The position numbers and the translations under genes were made by a program. A stretch of DNA of 64,000 nucleotides from the NCBI GenBank assembly GCA_017503805.1, contig JAFVSJ010000013.1, forward strand, positions 1 to 64,000, written 5' to 3'. Shown piece by piece: positions 26,516 to 35,784 of the stretch (positions are counted from its first letter, which is position 1; each line of letters begins with the position of its first letter). This DNA comes from Tidjanibacter sp. (GTDB lineage: Bacteria > Bacteroidota > Bacteroidia > Bacteroidales > Rikenellaceae). The notes beneath the pieces were generated by a model that did not search any database, was not told the origin of the DNA, and worked only from the letters and a program-made list of their open reading frames with translations.

Positions 26516-28840
26516 ATGTGTATGAAATTTAGATTTTTGATTTTATTGGCCGCCATCTTTGGATTTACTTCGGTGGCAAGCGCCCAAAACATCAAGGGCT
26601 TTGTGCGCGATACCAAGGGGGAACCTCTCATCGGTGCAAGTGTCTTTTGGGAAGGTACTACCATCGGTGTGGCTACTAATGTTGATGGTAGCTACGAACT
26701 CTATCGAGTGAAAGACCACACACGCCTTGTGGCTGCTTATATCGGCTTTGTGGACTCTGTTGTTGAGGTTAGTGCAGGGCAGAATGTTGTGGACTTTACC
26801 CTCTCCGATGGTGTGGGCATTGAGGAGATTGTTATCCAAGGAGGAGCAGATAATAAGATTCGCCAGAGTAGCATTATGGCAGGTGAGAATATCAGCTTTG
26901 CCGGCCTCTGTAAGATGGCTTGCTGCAACTTGGCCGAGAGCTTCGAGAACTCGGCCGCCGTTACGGTGGGCTATAGCGATGCCGTGAGCGGCAGCCGCCA
27001 GATTAAGATGCTCGGCTTGGCCGGTACCTACACCCAGATTCTCGATGAGAATAGGCCTATTATGAGGGGTATAGGCTCGCCTTATGGTCTGAACTATACG
27101 CCCGGTATGTGGCTCAATTCGATTCAGGTGTCGAAGGGTATCGCCTCGGTTACTGCAGGCCACGAGGCAATGACCGGACAGATTAACCTCGAGTATAGGA
27201 AACCTACTGATGAGGAGAAATTCTTCCTCAATCTCTATTTCGATAACGAACTCAAACCCGAGGTGAATATCGCAATGCCATTTGCATTCGACAAGGATAA
27301 AAGGCTGACCACCAATGTTCTGCTTCACTATTCGGGCGACACCCAACCTATGGACCACAATGGTGATGGCTTCCGCGACCTGCCTATGGCGCAGCAATTC
27401 AATGTCGCTAACCGCTGGCTCTATCAGGCCCAAGGTGGCACCCAGTGGCGTTGGGGTTGGAGATTTGTGAACGAGAATCGTGTGGGTGGCGATATGGAGT
27501 ATGAGCCCGCGAGGTATGACCAGATGGTGAGCGAAAAACAGATATACGGCTCGGAGATTAAGAATATGGGGCTGAATGCCTACCTCAAGGTGGGTATGCC
27601 CGTAGGAGCAGCCGTTTGGGATGAGGAGGCCGAGGAGGAGAAACGCTCCAGCGTGGCCTTTGTGATGGATATGGATAACTTCAAGATGGACTCATATTTC
27701 GGCCTTAATACCTACAATGGTGTGGAGCAGTCGGTGTGGGGTAACCTCTCCTATCTGCACTACTTCTCGGGTCGCTCGTCGCTGACTGCAGGTGCCTCGT
27801 TTTGGGTGCGCAATATAGAGGAAGATGTAGAGCAGAATCGCGTGTTGGACAATGGTACTTTGCAGACGGGTATGCCACTACGTAATGCCGCAGAGATGGT
27901 TGAGCCCGGCATCTTCGCCGAGTATACATACTCCATCAAAGACAAGTTCTCCATTGTGGCAGGCGTAAGGGGTGATCTGGTGAGCACTCCCATAGATGAC
28001 GTTACGAGGATTAACGATTTCTTGGTAACTCCCCGTATGCACCTGCGCTACAACTTCACCGACCAAACCGTACTGAGAGCGTCGGCCGGTCTTGGTTCGA
28101 GGAAAGTTATGCCCTTTACGGATAATATCTGGATGCTCGCAACGGGCCGCTTTATCTCCAATGAGATAGAGGCAGGTAAGGATTTGGAGCAGGCGGCAAC
28201 CTTTGGCGGTAGCTTGAGCCACACCTTGAGCCTTGTGGGTTACAACGACCTCACTGTGAGCGTGGATTTCTTCCGCACGCAGTTTAGCAATACCGTATAT
28301 GCCGACCAAGAGTGGAACGACGGATATATCCACATCTATAATACCGATGCTCCCTCGTGGGCCAATAACTACCAACTCGATGTGCAGTGGACCCCCGCAG
28401 AGGGCCTCGACATTTTCACCACATTCCGCTACACCGACTCGCGCCTGACGCTCGAGAGGGAGGGACAGCAGATGCTCGTTGACCGCCCTCTGGTAGGTAA
28501 GTTCAAGGGCCTTGTCAATGTGCAGTATGCCACCAAGTTCCGTCGTTGGGTGTTCGACTTCACCGCACAGCTCAATGGCCCGATGCGCTTGCCCGCTTTG
28601 GATGGCAACATTGCCGCTGCCGAGTACTCGCCCATCTATCCTATGTTCTACGGTCAGGTGAGCCACCGCGTGGGCCAGTGGGATATCTACGTAGGTTGCG
28701 AGAATATCTTGAACTATATGCAGATGAATCCCATTGTTGGCATAGATGCGCCCTTCTCTCCCGACTTCAACTCGTCGGTTGTTTGGGGCCCCCTGATGGG
28801 CCGCAAGTTCTACATCGGCGCAAGGTTTAACCTCTATTAG
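26516..28840 (+). CDS. TonB-dependent receptor, probably metal-related
   Basis: The 774-residue protein has a signal peptide (ends VASA-Q), a carboxypeptidase-regulatory-like domain (residues about 25-105: IKGFVRDTKGEPLIGASVFW), a plug (about 110-235) and a beta-barrel ending with an aromatic (GARFNLY). Unusual for a plug is the cysteine-rich GLCKMACCNLAESFENS (from about residue 130). The next gene encodes a periplasmic heavy-metal-associated domain protein with a His-rich tail. Together they suggest transport of a soft metal such as copper or of a metal complex; this is inference. Either ATG 26516 or ATG 26522 may be the start. Confidence 0.85.
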   Translation: MCMKFRFLILLAAIFGFTSVASAQNIKGFVRDTKGEPLIGASVFWEGTTIGVATNVDGSYELYRVKDHTRLVAAYIGFVDSVVEVSAGQNVVDFTLSDGVGIEEIVIQGGADNKIRQSSIMAGENISFAGLCKMACCNLAESFENSAAVTVGYSDAVSGSRQIKMLGLAGTYTQILDENRPIMRGIGSPYGLNYTPGMWLNSIQVSKGIASVTAGHEAMTGQINLEYRKPTDEEKFFLNLYFDNELKPEVNIAMPFAFDKDKRLTTNVLLHYSGDTQPMDHNGDGFRDLPMAQQFNVANRWLYQAQGGTQWRWGWRFVNENRVGGDMEYEPARYDQMVSEKQIYGSEIKNMGLNAYLKVGMPVGAAVWDEEAEEEKRSSVAFVMDMDNFKMDSYFGLNTYNGVEQSVWGNLSYLHYFSGRSSLTAGASFWVRNIEEDVEQNRVLDNGTLQTGMPLRNAAEMVEPGIFAEYTYSIKDKFSIVAGVRGDLVSTPIDDVTRINDFLVTPRMHLRYNFTDQTVLRASAGLGSRKVMPFTDNIWMLATGRFISNEIEAGKDLEQAATFGGSLSHTLSLVGYNDLTVSVDFFRTQFSNTVYADQEWNDGYIHIYNTDAPSWANNYQLDVQWTPAEGLDIFTTFRYTDSRLTLEREGQQMLVDRPLVGKFKGLVNVQYATKFRRWVFDFTAQLNGPMRLPALDGNIAAAEYSPIYPMFYGQVSHRVGQWDIYVGCENILNYMQMNPIVGIDAPFSPDFNSSVVWGPLMGRKFYIGARFNLY

Positions 28841-28877
28841 AAGACGAAGATTACTAACAAATATAAACCGTACAATT

Positions 28878-29291
28878 ATGAAAAAACTTATCGTTATGTT
28901 GCTTGCCCTCACCATCAGTGTGGGTGCTGTTTCGGCTCAGGACAAGAAGATCAAAAAGACAGAGACCGTAGAGTTCAAGACCGACCTCGACTGCGAGAAT
29001 TGCGCAAAGAAAATCTTGAACGTTATCCCCTTCAAGAAAGGCGTTAAGGACTGCGTTGTGGATGTCCCCACCAAGAGTGTGAAGGTTACTTTTGACCCCT
29101 GCAAGACCGATGCGGCTAAACTCGAGGCAGAACTGAATAAGATTGACGTTCACGTGGTTAAGCCCGAGGAGTGCGAAGGCGAGTGTGCCGGTACTTGCGT
29201 GGGTGAGCATACCAAAACTGATGCTTGCTGCGGTGGCGACCATAACCATAGTCACGACCATAATCACGACCACGCCGGTCACAACCATTAG
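28878..29291 (+). CDS. secreted heavy-metal-associated (HMA) domain protein with His-rich tail
   Basis: The 137-residue protein has a signal peptide (ends AVSA-Q, residue 20/21) and one HMA domain with the metal-binding DCENCAKK (Cys 39 and Cys 42). More cysteines follow (CEGECAGTC, ACCGG), and the tail is nearly all His, Asp and Asn (HNHSHDHNHDH). HMA domains bind Cu(I), Zn(II) or similar metals; the tail should bind further ions. It follows the TonB receptor by 37 bp and ends in a terminator, so the two form a likely metal-uptake or metal-buffering pair of outer membrane and periplasm. Confidence 0.85.
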   Translation: MKKLIVMLLALTISVGAVSAQDKKIKKTETVEFKTDLDCENCAKKILNVIPFKKGVKDCVVDVPTKSVKVTFDPCKTDAAKLEAELNKIDVHVVKPEECEGECAGTCVGEHTKTDACCGGDHNHSHDHNHDHAGHNH

Positions 29292-29302
29292 TAGAAACAG
29301 AT

Positions 29303-29340
29303 AAATACCCTACCTCATCGAGGTAGGGTATTTATTAAAT
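29303..29340 (+). terminator. terminator of the TonB receptor/HMA unit
   Basis: AAATACCCTACCT (29303-29315) pairs with AGGTAGGGTATTT (29321-29333), followed by an AT-rich stretch. The T-tract is weak but the hairpin is perfect over 13 pairs. Confidence 0.75.
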
Positions 29341-29354
29341 TATATTATTATAAT

Positions 29355-30320
29355 ATGAAGAGATTTATAAATTTTTTATTAATTGCCGCTTCGGTGATGG
29401 CTGTAAGCTGCACAGCAAAGGAGCCCGCTACCCCCAAGGTTTATATGACTACCGACATCTCGGCCGAGGGACTTGTGAAGGTGTTTGAGGCACTTGGCGT
29501 GGAGTACGATGGCAAGGTGGCAGTGAAGATTTCCACAGGCGAGAGAGGTGGCCACAACTTCCTCCAGCCCGCACTTATCAAAGACCTTGTGCAGAAGGTT
29601 GAGGGCACTATCGTTGAGTGCAACGTTGCCTACCCCGGCGCACGCTACTCCAATGAGGCTCATTGGGAGACCATCAAGGTGCACGGCTTTGCCGATATTG
29701 CGCCCTGCGATATTATGGACGAATTTGGTGAGGTGCGCATCCCCGTTCAGGACACCACTCACCTCAAATTCAATATCGTGGGTGAGCATATTGCCAACTA
29801 CGATTGGATGATTAACCTTGCCCACTTCAAAGGCCACGCAATGGGCGGCTTTGGTGGTGTGCTCAAGAACCAATCTATCGGCGTGGCTTCCTCCAATGGT
29901 AAGGCCTATATTCACTCTGCAGGTAGGGTGGAGACCAAAGAGGAACTTTGGGCAGGCATAGGCCAGACCGAGCAGGACCACTTCCTCGAGGCTATGGCAG
30001 CTGCCGCACAGTCTATCCACGAGTACTATGGCGGTAAGATGGTCTATATCAATGTGATGAATAACCTTTCGGTGGATTGCGACTGCAATGCTCATCCTGC
30101 CGATCCCGAGATGGGTGATATTGGTATTTTGGCTTCTACCGACCCCGTGGCTCTCGATCAGGCTTGCGTTGACTTGGTCTTTGAGTACCCTTCGACCGAG
30201 GGTGACGATGCTGCTGCACTTATTGAGCGAATCAACTCTCGCCACGGCATCCACATCATCGAGCACGCCGAAAAAATCGGCCTCGGCTCGCGCACCTATG
30301 AGCTCGTCAGCATCGACTAA
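29355..30320 (+). CDS. DUF362 lipoprotein
   Basis: The 321-residue protein has a lipobox (MAVSC, Cys 19) and a DUF362 domain: KVAVKISTGERGGHNFLQP, INLAHFKGHAMGGFGGVLKN and a C-terminal DPVALDQACVDLV. DUF362 proteins often carry ferredoxin domains, but no cysteine cluster of the 4Fe-4S type is present here. The function of the family is unknown. It sits alone between two terminators. Confidence 0.8.
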   Translation: MKRFINFLLIAASVMAVSCTAKEPATPKVYMTTDISAEGLVKVFEALGVEYDGKVAVKISTGERGGHNFLQPALIKDLVQKVEGTIVECNVAYPGARYSNEAHWETIKVHGFADIAPCDIMDEFGEVRIPVQDTTHLKFNIVGEHIANYDWMINLAHFKGHAMGGFGGVLKNQSIGVASSNGKAYIHSAGRVETKEELWAGIGQTEQDHFLEAMAAAAQSIHEYYGGKMVYINVMNNLSVDCDCNAHPADPEMGDIGILASTDPVALDQACVDLVFEYPSTEGDDAAALIERINSRHGIHIIEHAEKIGLGSRTYELVSID

Positions 30321-30373
30321 ATAAGGAGGGTGAGATTTCACCAAATTAAGGTCGAGCTTTAGCTACAAAAAAA

Positions 30374-30403
30374 AGAGAGAACTTCGGTTCTCTCTTTTTT
30401 TTT
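30374..30403. terminator. bidirectional terminator between DUF362 gene and tmRNA
   Basis: AGAGAGAAC (30374-30382), TTCG loop, GTTCTCTCT (30387-30395). A-tract on the left and T-tract on the right make it usable from both sides. Confidence 0.88.
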
Positions 30404-30404
30404 G

Positions 30405-30809
30405 TGGAGCTGGGGGGAGTCGAACCCCCGTCCAAACAGTCTGCCTGAAAGCTTTCTACACGCTTAGCCGCCGCTTAATCCTCCTACTACAGCCCGGTGG
30501 GTGGCAACCAAACCGTAGTCCCAGTTCCGGTTAGTTTTCGCCCAAACGGTCGGAACATCCCGCGGGCTATCTTCTCATTGATGATACTCCCTATGCCACA
30601 GTCACAAGAAGCGGGTGTCTGCAGCGGAGTACTCGTCCTCACACCAGCCTTGGGCGCGTGGATTAAGCCAATTAACTCGGTTAATTAAGCAGCGAGTGCG
30701 TAGCTATTATTGCCATTTAATTGTTTGAGCGTTGAGATTAACGAGCCCCCACACAAAGCTCGGCGTGCTTACCGACCTGCATATCCTGCTGTCAAAACCG
30801 GTCAACCCC
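30405..30809 (-). ncRNA. ssrA: transfer-messenger RNA
   Basis: On the minus strand the RNA begins GGGGTTGACCGGTTTTGACA (5' end 30809) and ends with a T-arm and acceptor strand GGGTTCGACTCCCCCCAGCT followed by CCA (to 30405). The last bases of the acceptor pair with the 5' GGGG. The tag reading frame (30714-30685) reads GNNSYALAA and stop, ending in the YALAA that ClpXP-type proteases recognise. The length is about 405 nt. The final CCA is not encoded. tmRNA with SmpB rescues stalled ribosomes. A -7-like TATCTTTG (30832-30825) lies upstream. Confidence 0.93.
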
Positions 30810-30824
30810 GTCGGAAAGTGAGTG

Positions 30825-30832
30825 CAAAGATA
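30825..30832 (-). promoter_or_regulatory. -7 box of the tmRNA promoter
   Basis: TATCTTTG on the minus strand, 16 bases upstream of the mature 5' end; the -33 element is not obvious. Confidence 0.5.
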
Positions 30833-30943
30833 ATGCAAAGTTTTCGGAAAAAGAAATATCGTCTGTAATAGGTGCAAAAATGTTTCGGGTGGCCTCGGAG
30901 GGATAAAAGAGTGGCGATGGGGTGAAAATAGTGGGCTTGGAGT

Positions 30944-30974
30944 TTTGAATTTCCGTAGGAAATTCCTATCTTTG
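30944..30974 (+). promoter_or_regulatory. promoter of ftsE
   Basis: TTTG (30944-30947), 19 bp, TATCTTTG (30967-30974). It excludes an upstream ATG at 30945 as start and supports the ATG at 30999. Confidence 0.78.
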
Positions 30975-30998
30975 TTTGTTTTTAGAGCATTATTGACG

Positions 30999-31730
30999 AT
31001 GACCACAAAGGATGTAATACGACTCCGAGGAGTGAATGTCTACCAGCCTGAAGATGAGGGTGGAAAACTCAACTATCGAAATGCACAGCAGGTGCTTTCG
31101 GGGGTGAATCTCGCCATTGGCAAAGGTGAGATGGTCTACTTCATCGGTAGGGTGGGTAGTGGCAAGTCGTCGTTGCTCAAAACGCTCTATGCCGAACTGC
31201 CTTTGCTCGAGGGTGAGGCTGTGGTTGCAGGGTTCGATCTGGCAACTCTCCGCCGCCGCGATATCCCTATGTTGCGCCGCAGGGTGGGTGTCGTTTTTCA
31301 GGACTACCGCTTGTTGCGCGACAGGAATGTGTGGGAGAATCTCCGCTTTGTGCTCAGGGCAACGGGGTGGAAGAGTGAGTCGGATATCGCTGCACGCATC
31401 GAGGAGCTGTTGGCTCTGGTTGGGCTGCGCAATAAGGAGTATAAGATGCCCCACGAGCTCTCGGGAGGCGAACAGCAGAGGCTTGTGATTGCGCGCGCTC
31501 TGGCCAACCGCCCCGATATCATCCTTGCCGATGAGCCTACGGGTAATCTTGACCCCAAGTCTGCAAATGATGTTATGGAACTCTTCTGTAGGGTTGTGGA
31601 ACAGGGCTGCTCGGTGGTTATGGCTACCCATAATATCCAGCTCGTGAGTGCCTTCCCCGCTCGCGCTCTGATGTTCCGCAAAGGACGTGTGGAGGAGTTT
31701 GATGTTAATTCCGCCATCCACAAAGAGTAG
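30999..31730 (+). CDS. ftsE: FtsE-type ABC ATPase
   Basis: The start at 30999 (MTTKDVIRLRGVNVY) is set by the promoter just upstream. The 243-residue ATPase has Walker A GRVGSGKSS, the FtsE-typical FQDYRLL at the Q-loop, signature LSGGEQQRL, Walker B IILADEPTGNLD and the switch His in MATHN. FtsE with the membrane protein FtsX controls peptidoglycan hydrolases at the septum. ftsX is not next to it here: the following gene is gyrB. LolD-type or MacB-type ATPases are the alternative, but the FQDYRLL motif and length favour FtsE. Confidence 0.85.
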   Translation: MTTKDVIRLRGVNVYQPEDEGGKLNYRNAQQVLSGVNLAIGKGEMVYFIGRVGSGKSSLLKTLYAELPLLEGEAVVAGFDLATLRRRDIPMLRRRVGVVFQDYRLLRDRNVWENLRFVLRATGWKSESDIAARIEELLALVGLRNKEYKMPHELSGGEQQRLVIARALANRPDIILADEPTGNLDPKSANDVMELFCRVVEQGCSVVMATHNIQLVSAFPARALMFRKGRVEEFDVNSAIHKE

Positions 31731-31841
31731 TCGGCTGCGAATGGAGGCGCGCTTGAGTGGTGGGGTTAATTTGGGACTCCTTGCTGGGCGATTGAAAGAG
31801 AAATAAACGAAAATTAGAAATATATAAACGAAGAAAAGAAG

Positions 31842-33806
31842 ATGGAAAATTTGGAGCAACAGAATGTGGCCGCACAACAGCAGGAAGAGTACTCGGCATC
31901 GAGTATTCAGGTGCTCGAAGGTCTTGAGGCAGTGCGCAAACGCCCTGCAATGTATATTGGCGATATCGGCGAAAGGGGTCTCCACCACCTTGTATATGAG
32001 GTTGTGGACAACTCTATCGACGAGGCCCTCGCCGGTTTTTGTACCGACATCAAGGTGGTTATCAATGAGGATAACTCCATTACCGTAGAGGATAATGGTC
32101 GAGGTATCCCCGTAGGCATCCACGAGCAGGAGGGTAAATCGGCACTCGAAGTTGTGCTCACCATTCTCCACGCAGGTGGTAAGTTCAGCAAAAACTCCTA
32201 CAAGGTTTCGGGCGGTCTGCACGGTGTGGGTGTGTCGTGTGTGAATGCACTCTCGACCGAGCTTGTGGCTACCGTACACCGTGATGGCAAGATCCACCAG
32301 ATGACCTTCAGCCGCGGTGCTGCCACCTCGGAACTGATGATTGTTGGCGAGACCGACCGTACGGGTACCACCATCCGATTCAAACCCGATGGCGAGATTT
32401 TCACCGCCACCGTATATCGCTACGAGATTTTGGCTGCCCGTCTGCGTGAGCTCGCGTTCCTCAATAAGGGTGTGAACCTCGACCTCACCGACCGCCGCGA
32501 GGTGGATGAGAATGGCGAGTTCCTCCACGAACATTTCTATTCGGAGGATGGCTTGAAAGGCTTTGTACGCTATCTCGACGAGAGCCGCGGACAGAAGATT
32601 ATCGAGGATATCATCTACATCGACACCGAGCGCAACGGTACCCCCGTAGAGGTGGCTATGCAGTATAACGATAGCTTCTCGGAGAATGTACACTCCTATG
32701 TGAACAATATCAATACGATTGAGGGCGGTACCCACCTCACCGGCTTCCGTAGGGCTCTTACCCGCACGCTGAAAAAGTATGCCGAAGAGAGCGGTATGCT
32801 CTCGAAGGTTAAGTTCGACATCTCTGGTGACGACTTCCGTGAGGGACTTACAGCCGTTGTTTCGGTGAAGGTTGCAGAGCCTCAGTTTGAGGGCCAGACC
32901 AAGACCAAACTCGGTAATGATGAGGTTTCGGCTGCTGTTGATGGCGCAATCTCTCAAGCGTTGGCTAACTACCTTGAGGAGCATCCCAAGGATGCAAAGG
33001 CTATCGTAGATAAGGTGGTGCTTGCTGCTACGGCCCGTCACGCTGCCCGTCACGCAAGGGAACTTGTGCAGCGCAAAACCGTTCTCTCGGGTTCGGGCCT
33101 TCCCGGTAAACTTGCCGACTGCGCCACAAGGGATCGCACCAAAGCGGAGATTTTCTTTGTCGAGGGTGACTCGGCAGGTGGTACTGCAAAGCAGGGCCGC
33201 AACCGCGAGTTCCAGGCCATTATGCCCTTGAGGGGTAAGATTCTCAACATTGAGAAGGTGCAGGAGCATCGTATGTGGGAGAATCAGGAGATTAAGAATA
33301 TGTTTACCGCTCTCGGCGTTTCGATTGGCACAGAGGAGGATAGCAACGCTCTGAATATGGAGAAGTTGCGCTACGATAAGATTATCATTATGACCGATGC
33401 CGATGTCGATGGCAGCCACATTGCCACCCTGATGCTCACCTTCTTCTTCCGCAAGATGAAGGCACTCATCGAGAACGGCCACGTCTACATTGCAATGCCT
33501 CCTCTCTACCTTGTCAAGAAGGGCAACGCAAAGCACTATTGCTGGACCGATGAAGAGAGGGCTCGACTCACTGCCGAATTGGGTACCAAGGGTGTGACCG
33601 TTCAGCGCTACAAAGGTCTTGGTGAGATGAACGAGCAGCAGCTCTGGGAGACCACTATGGATCCTGAAACCCGTATCCTCAAGCAGGTGACTATTGAAAA
33701 TGCAGCCGAGGCCGACCGCATCTTCTCAATGCTTATGGGCGATGAGGTAGGCCCCCGTCGTGAGTTCATCGAGAAACACGCCAAGTACGCCAATATCGAC
33801 GCATAG
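31842..33806 (+). CDS. gyrB: DNA gyrase subunit B
   Basis: The 654-residue protein has the GHKL ATPase motifs EVVDNSIDEALAG, DNGRGIPV and GGLHGVGVS. The transducer domain (QYNDSFSENVHSYVNNINT) follows, then a Toprim domain with FFVEGDSAGGTAKQG and DADVDGSH, and the C-terminal QRYKGLGEMN. With GyrA it introduces negative supercoils using ATP. The N-terminus has a short Gln-rich extension (residues 1-15). No gyrA or dnaA is nearby, and there is no sign of an origin. Confidence 0.95.
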   Translation: MENLEQQNVAAQQQEEYSASSIQVLEGLEAVRKRPAMYIGDIGERGLHHLVYEVVDNSIDEALAGFCTDIKVVINEDNSITVEDNGRGIPVGIHEQEGKSALEVVLTILHAGGKFSKNSYKVSGGLHGVGVSCVNALSTELVATVHRDGKIHQMTFSRGAATSELMIVGETDRTGTTIRFKPDGEIFTATVYRYEILAARLRELAFLNKGVNLDLTDRREVDENGEFLHEHFYSEDGLKGFVRYLDESRGQKIIEDIIYIDTERNGTPVEVAMQYNDSFSENVHSYVNNINTIEGGTHLTGFRRALTRTLKKYAEESGMLSKVKFDISGDDFREGLTAVVSVKVAEPQFEGQTKTKLGNDEVSAAVDGAISQALANYLEEHPKDAKAIVDKVVLAATARHAARHARELVQRKTVLSGSGLPGKLADCATRDRTKAEIFFVEGDSAGGTAKQGRNREFQAIMPLRGKILNIEKVQEHRMWENQEIKNMFTALGVSIGTEEDSNALNMEKLRYDKIIIMTDADVDGSHIATLMLTFFFRKMKALIENGHVYIAMPPLYLVKKGNAKHYCWTDEERARLTAELGTKGVTVQRYKGLGEMNEQQLWETTMDPETRILKQVTIENAAEADRIFSMLMGDEVGPRREFIEKHAKYANIDA

Positions 33807-33889
33807 TTGGTGGTGCGAGTGGCTGATGAAGAGATAGGCGCGCACGACAATCTATAACAAAAGTGTAAAACGCAAACCCGAAATAGACA

Positions 33890-34513
33890 ATGAAAGTAAC
33901 CATTATTGGAGTTGCAGGCGGTACCGGTAGCGGTAAGAGCACGCTTGTAAAGCGATTGCAGGAGGCTTTCGCAGGTGACCAGGTGGCCACATTGTGCCAC
34001 GACTACTACTATAAGTCGTTCCCCAACCTGACCTACGAGGAGCGTTGTAAACTCAACTACGACCACCCCGCCGCATTTGATACGGATATGATGGTCGACC
34101 ATATCAAGGCCCTCAAGGAGGGTGTAGCAATCGAGCACCCCGTCTACTCCTTTGTGGAGCACAATCGTACGGATGAGAAGGTGCCCGTGATGCCCTCGAA
34201 AGTGATTATCGTCGACGGCATTCTCATCTTTGAGAATAAGGAGTTGAGGGATTTGATGGACATCAAGGTTTTTGTTGACACCGATGCAGACATCCGCCTT
34301 TCGCGCCGTATTCTGCGCGATGTGCAGGAGAGGGGCCGCTCAATGGAGTCGGTGATTTCGCAGTATACGACCACGGTAAAACCTATGCACGAGGAGTTTG
34401 TTGAGCCTTCGAAGAAGTATGCCGACGTGATTATCCCCGAGGGTGGTTTCAATTCGGTGGCAGTATCGATGCTTATCGAGAATATCAAGTCGCTCATCAA
34501 TAAGAACGAATAG
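33890..34513 (+). CDS. udk: uridine kinase
   Basis: The 207-residue protein has the P-loop GVAGGTGSGKST (about 7-18), CHDYYYKSF, YDHPAAFDTDMM, IVDGILIFENKELRDLMD and RDVQERGRSMESVISQYTTT, all typical of uridine/cytidine kinase. It phosphorylates uridine or cytidine in pyrimidine salvage. It follows gyrB by 83 bp. About 150 bases with no recognisable element separate it from the next gene. Confidence 0.94.
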   Translation: MKVTIIGVAGGTGSGKSTLVKRLQEAFAGDQVATLCHDYYYKSFPNLTYEERCKLNYDHPAAFDTDMMVDHIKALKEGVAIEHPVYSFVEHNRTDEKVPVMPSKVIIVDGILIFENKELRDLMDIKVFVDTDADIRLSRRILRDVQERGRSMESVISQYTTTVKPMHEEFVEPSKKYADVIIPEGGFNSVAVSMLIENIKSLINKNE

Positions 34514-34662
34514 TCGTTGGCTTGTCAGCACAGTGCAGAACGATAGTGTAGGTGTTGCAGAGGTTGGCGAGCAGCAGAGATTTATACTTCGGTGCGAATG
34601 GGAGAGAGTGTAGAAAAAGTAGCAGTCGAAAGTATAAGAACTAATCAATAATTTAGCAGAAT

Positions 34663-35784
34663 ATGTTGGTAATTAAGGAGATAACAACTAATAGGGATAG
34701 GCGTAAATTCTTCAAGTTCCCTGTAGAACTCTATAAAGATTGCCCTTGGTTTGTCCCCGCACTCTATATTGATGAGAAGAGCGAGTTTAACCCCAAGGAG
34801 AATGGCGCATTTGCCTACGCCGAGTGCAAAATGTGGCTCGCCGAGAGGGATGGCAAGGTGGTAGGTCGAGCTGCAGGTGTGCTCAATAAGGCCTATAACG
34901 AGAAGATGAACGTCAAGCAGATGCGCTTTACCCGCTTTGACTTTGTGGACGATGCCGAGGTGGTAGACGGACTCTTTGCAAAGATTGTGGAGTATGCCAA
35001 AGAGAAGGGTATGAACGAGATTATCGGCCCCATCGGTTTCTCCGATCTCGATAAACAAGGCCTTGTGATTGAGGGCTTTGAGGAGGAGGATATGTATGTA
35101 ACCCCCTATAATTACCCTTATTACGTAACCCACTTCGAGCGATTGGGCCTTACCAAGAAAGTCGATTGGCTGGAGTTCCAGATTACCATCCCCGATAAGA
35201 TGACCGAGAGACTCGATAGGATTGCCGAGATGGCTATTCAGAGATATGGCTATAAGGTCTTGAGATTCAAGAAGATTTCGGATATTAAACCCTATATTAT
35301 CCCTGCGCTTCAGATTCTCAACGAGGCCTTCGAAAAACTCTTTGGTACCGTGTGGCTCAGCGATAAACAGTTGCTCGACTTTTCGAAACTGATTATGCTC
35401 GTCGGTAATCCCGACTACGTTTCGGTGGTACAGAATAAGGAGGGCAACATCATTGGCTATAGCTTTATGGCCCCCTCGATCAGTAAGGCAGTGAGGGAGT
35501 CGCGAGGCAGGTTGCTTCCCTTTGGTATCTTCCGTATCTTCAGGGATTTGAAGAAGAGTAAGACGCTTGACTTCTATAGCATCGGCGTGAAACCCGAGTA
35601 TCAGAATAAGGGTGTGAATGCCATTCTGTTGAGAGAGGGCTTGGCGGGTGCCATTAAGAATGGAATGAAGATTGCCGAGACAGGTCCCGAGCTTGAGACC
35701 AATATTGAGGTCCAGAGCCAGTGGAAATACTACGAACACCGTAATCACAAACGTAGAAGATGTTATACCTATTCCTTGCAGTAA
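34663..35784 (+). CDS. GNAT-like acyltransferase family protein
   Basis: The 373-residue protein starts MLVIKEITTNRDRRKFFKFP and PWFVPALYIDEK, found in a Bacteroidetes family with two GNAT-like halves. The C-terminal half has GNIIGYSFMAPS and the acetyl-CoA-loop-like FYSIGVKPEYQNKGVNAILL. The substrate is unknown. The gene overlaps the following EamA gene by 25 bp, which indicates translational coupling. The end of the protein is very basic (YYEHRNHKRRRC). Confidence 0.7.
   Translation: MLVIKEITTNRDRRKFFKFPVELYKDCPWFVPALYIDEKSEFNPKENGAFAYAECKMWLAERDGKVVGRAAGVLNKAYNEKMNVKQMRFTRFDFVDDAEVVDGLFAKIVEYAKEKGMNEIIGPIGFSDLDKQGLVIEGFEEEDMYVTPYNYPYYVTHFERLGLTKKVDWLEFQITIPDKMTERLDRIAEMAIQRYGYKVLRFKKISDIKPYIIPALQILNEAFEKLFGTVWLSDKQLLDFSKLIMLVGNPDYVSVVQNKEGNIIGYSFMAPSISKAVRESRGRLLPFGIFRIFRDLKKSKTLDFYSIGVKPEYQNKGVNAILLREGLAGAIKNGMKIAETGPELETNIEVQSQWKYYEHRNHKRRRCYTYSLQ

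Noticed and set aside
30497-30688. 63-codon frame inside the tmRNA gene
   Set aside because: The region is fully accounted for by tmRNA structure on the other strand.
30945-30998. Upstream in-frame start for ftsE
   Set aside because: It overlaps the -33 box and -7 box of the ftsE promoter.
30990-33536. 848-codon minus-strand frame across ftsE and gyrB
   Set aside because: Antisense to two clearly conserved genes, no recognisable domain.
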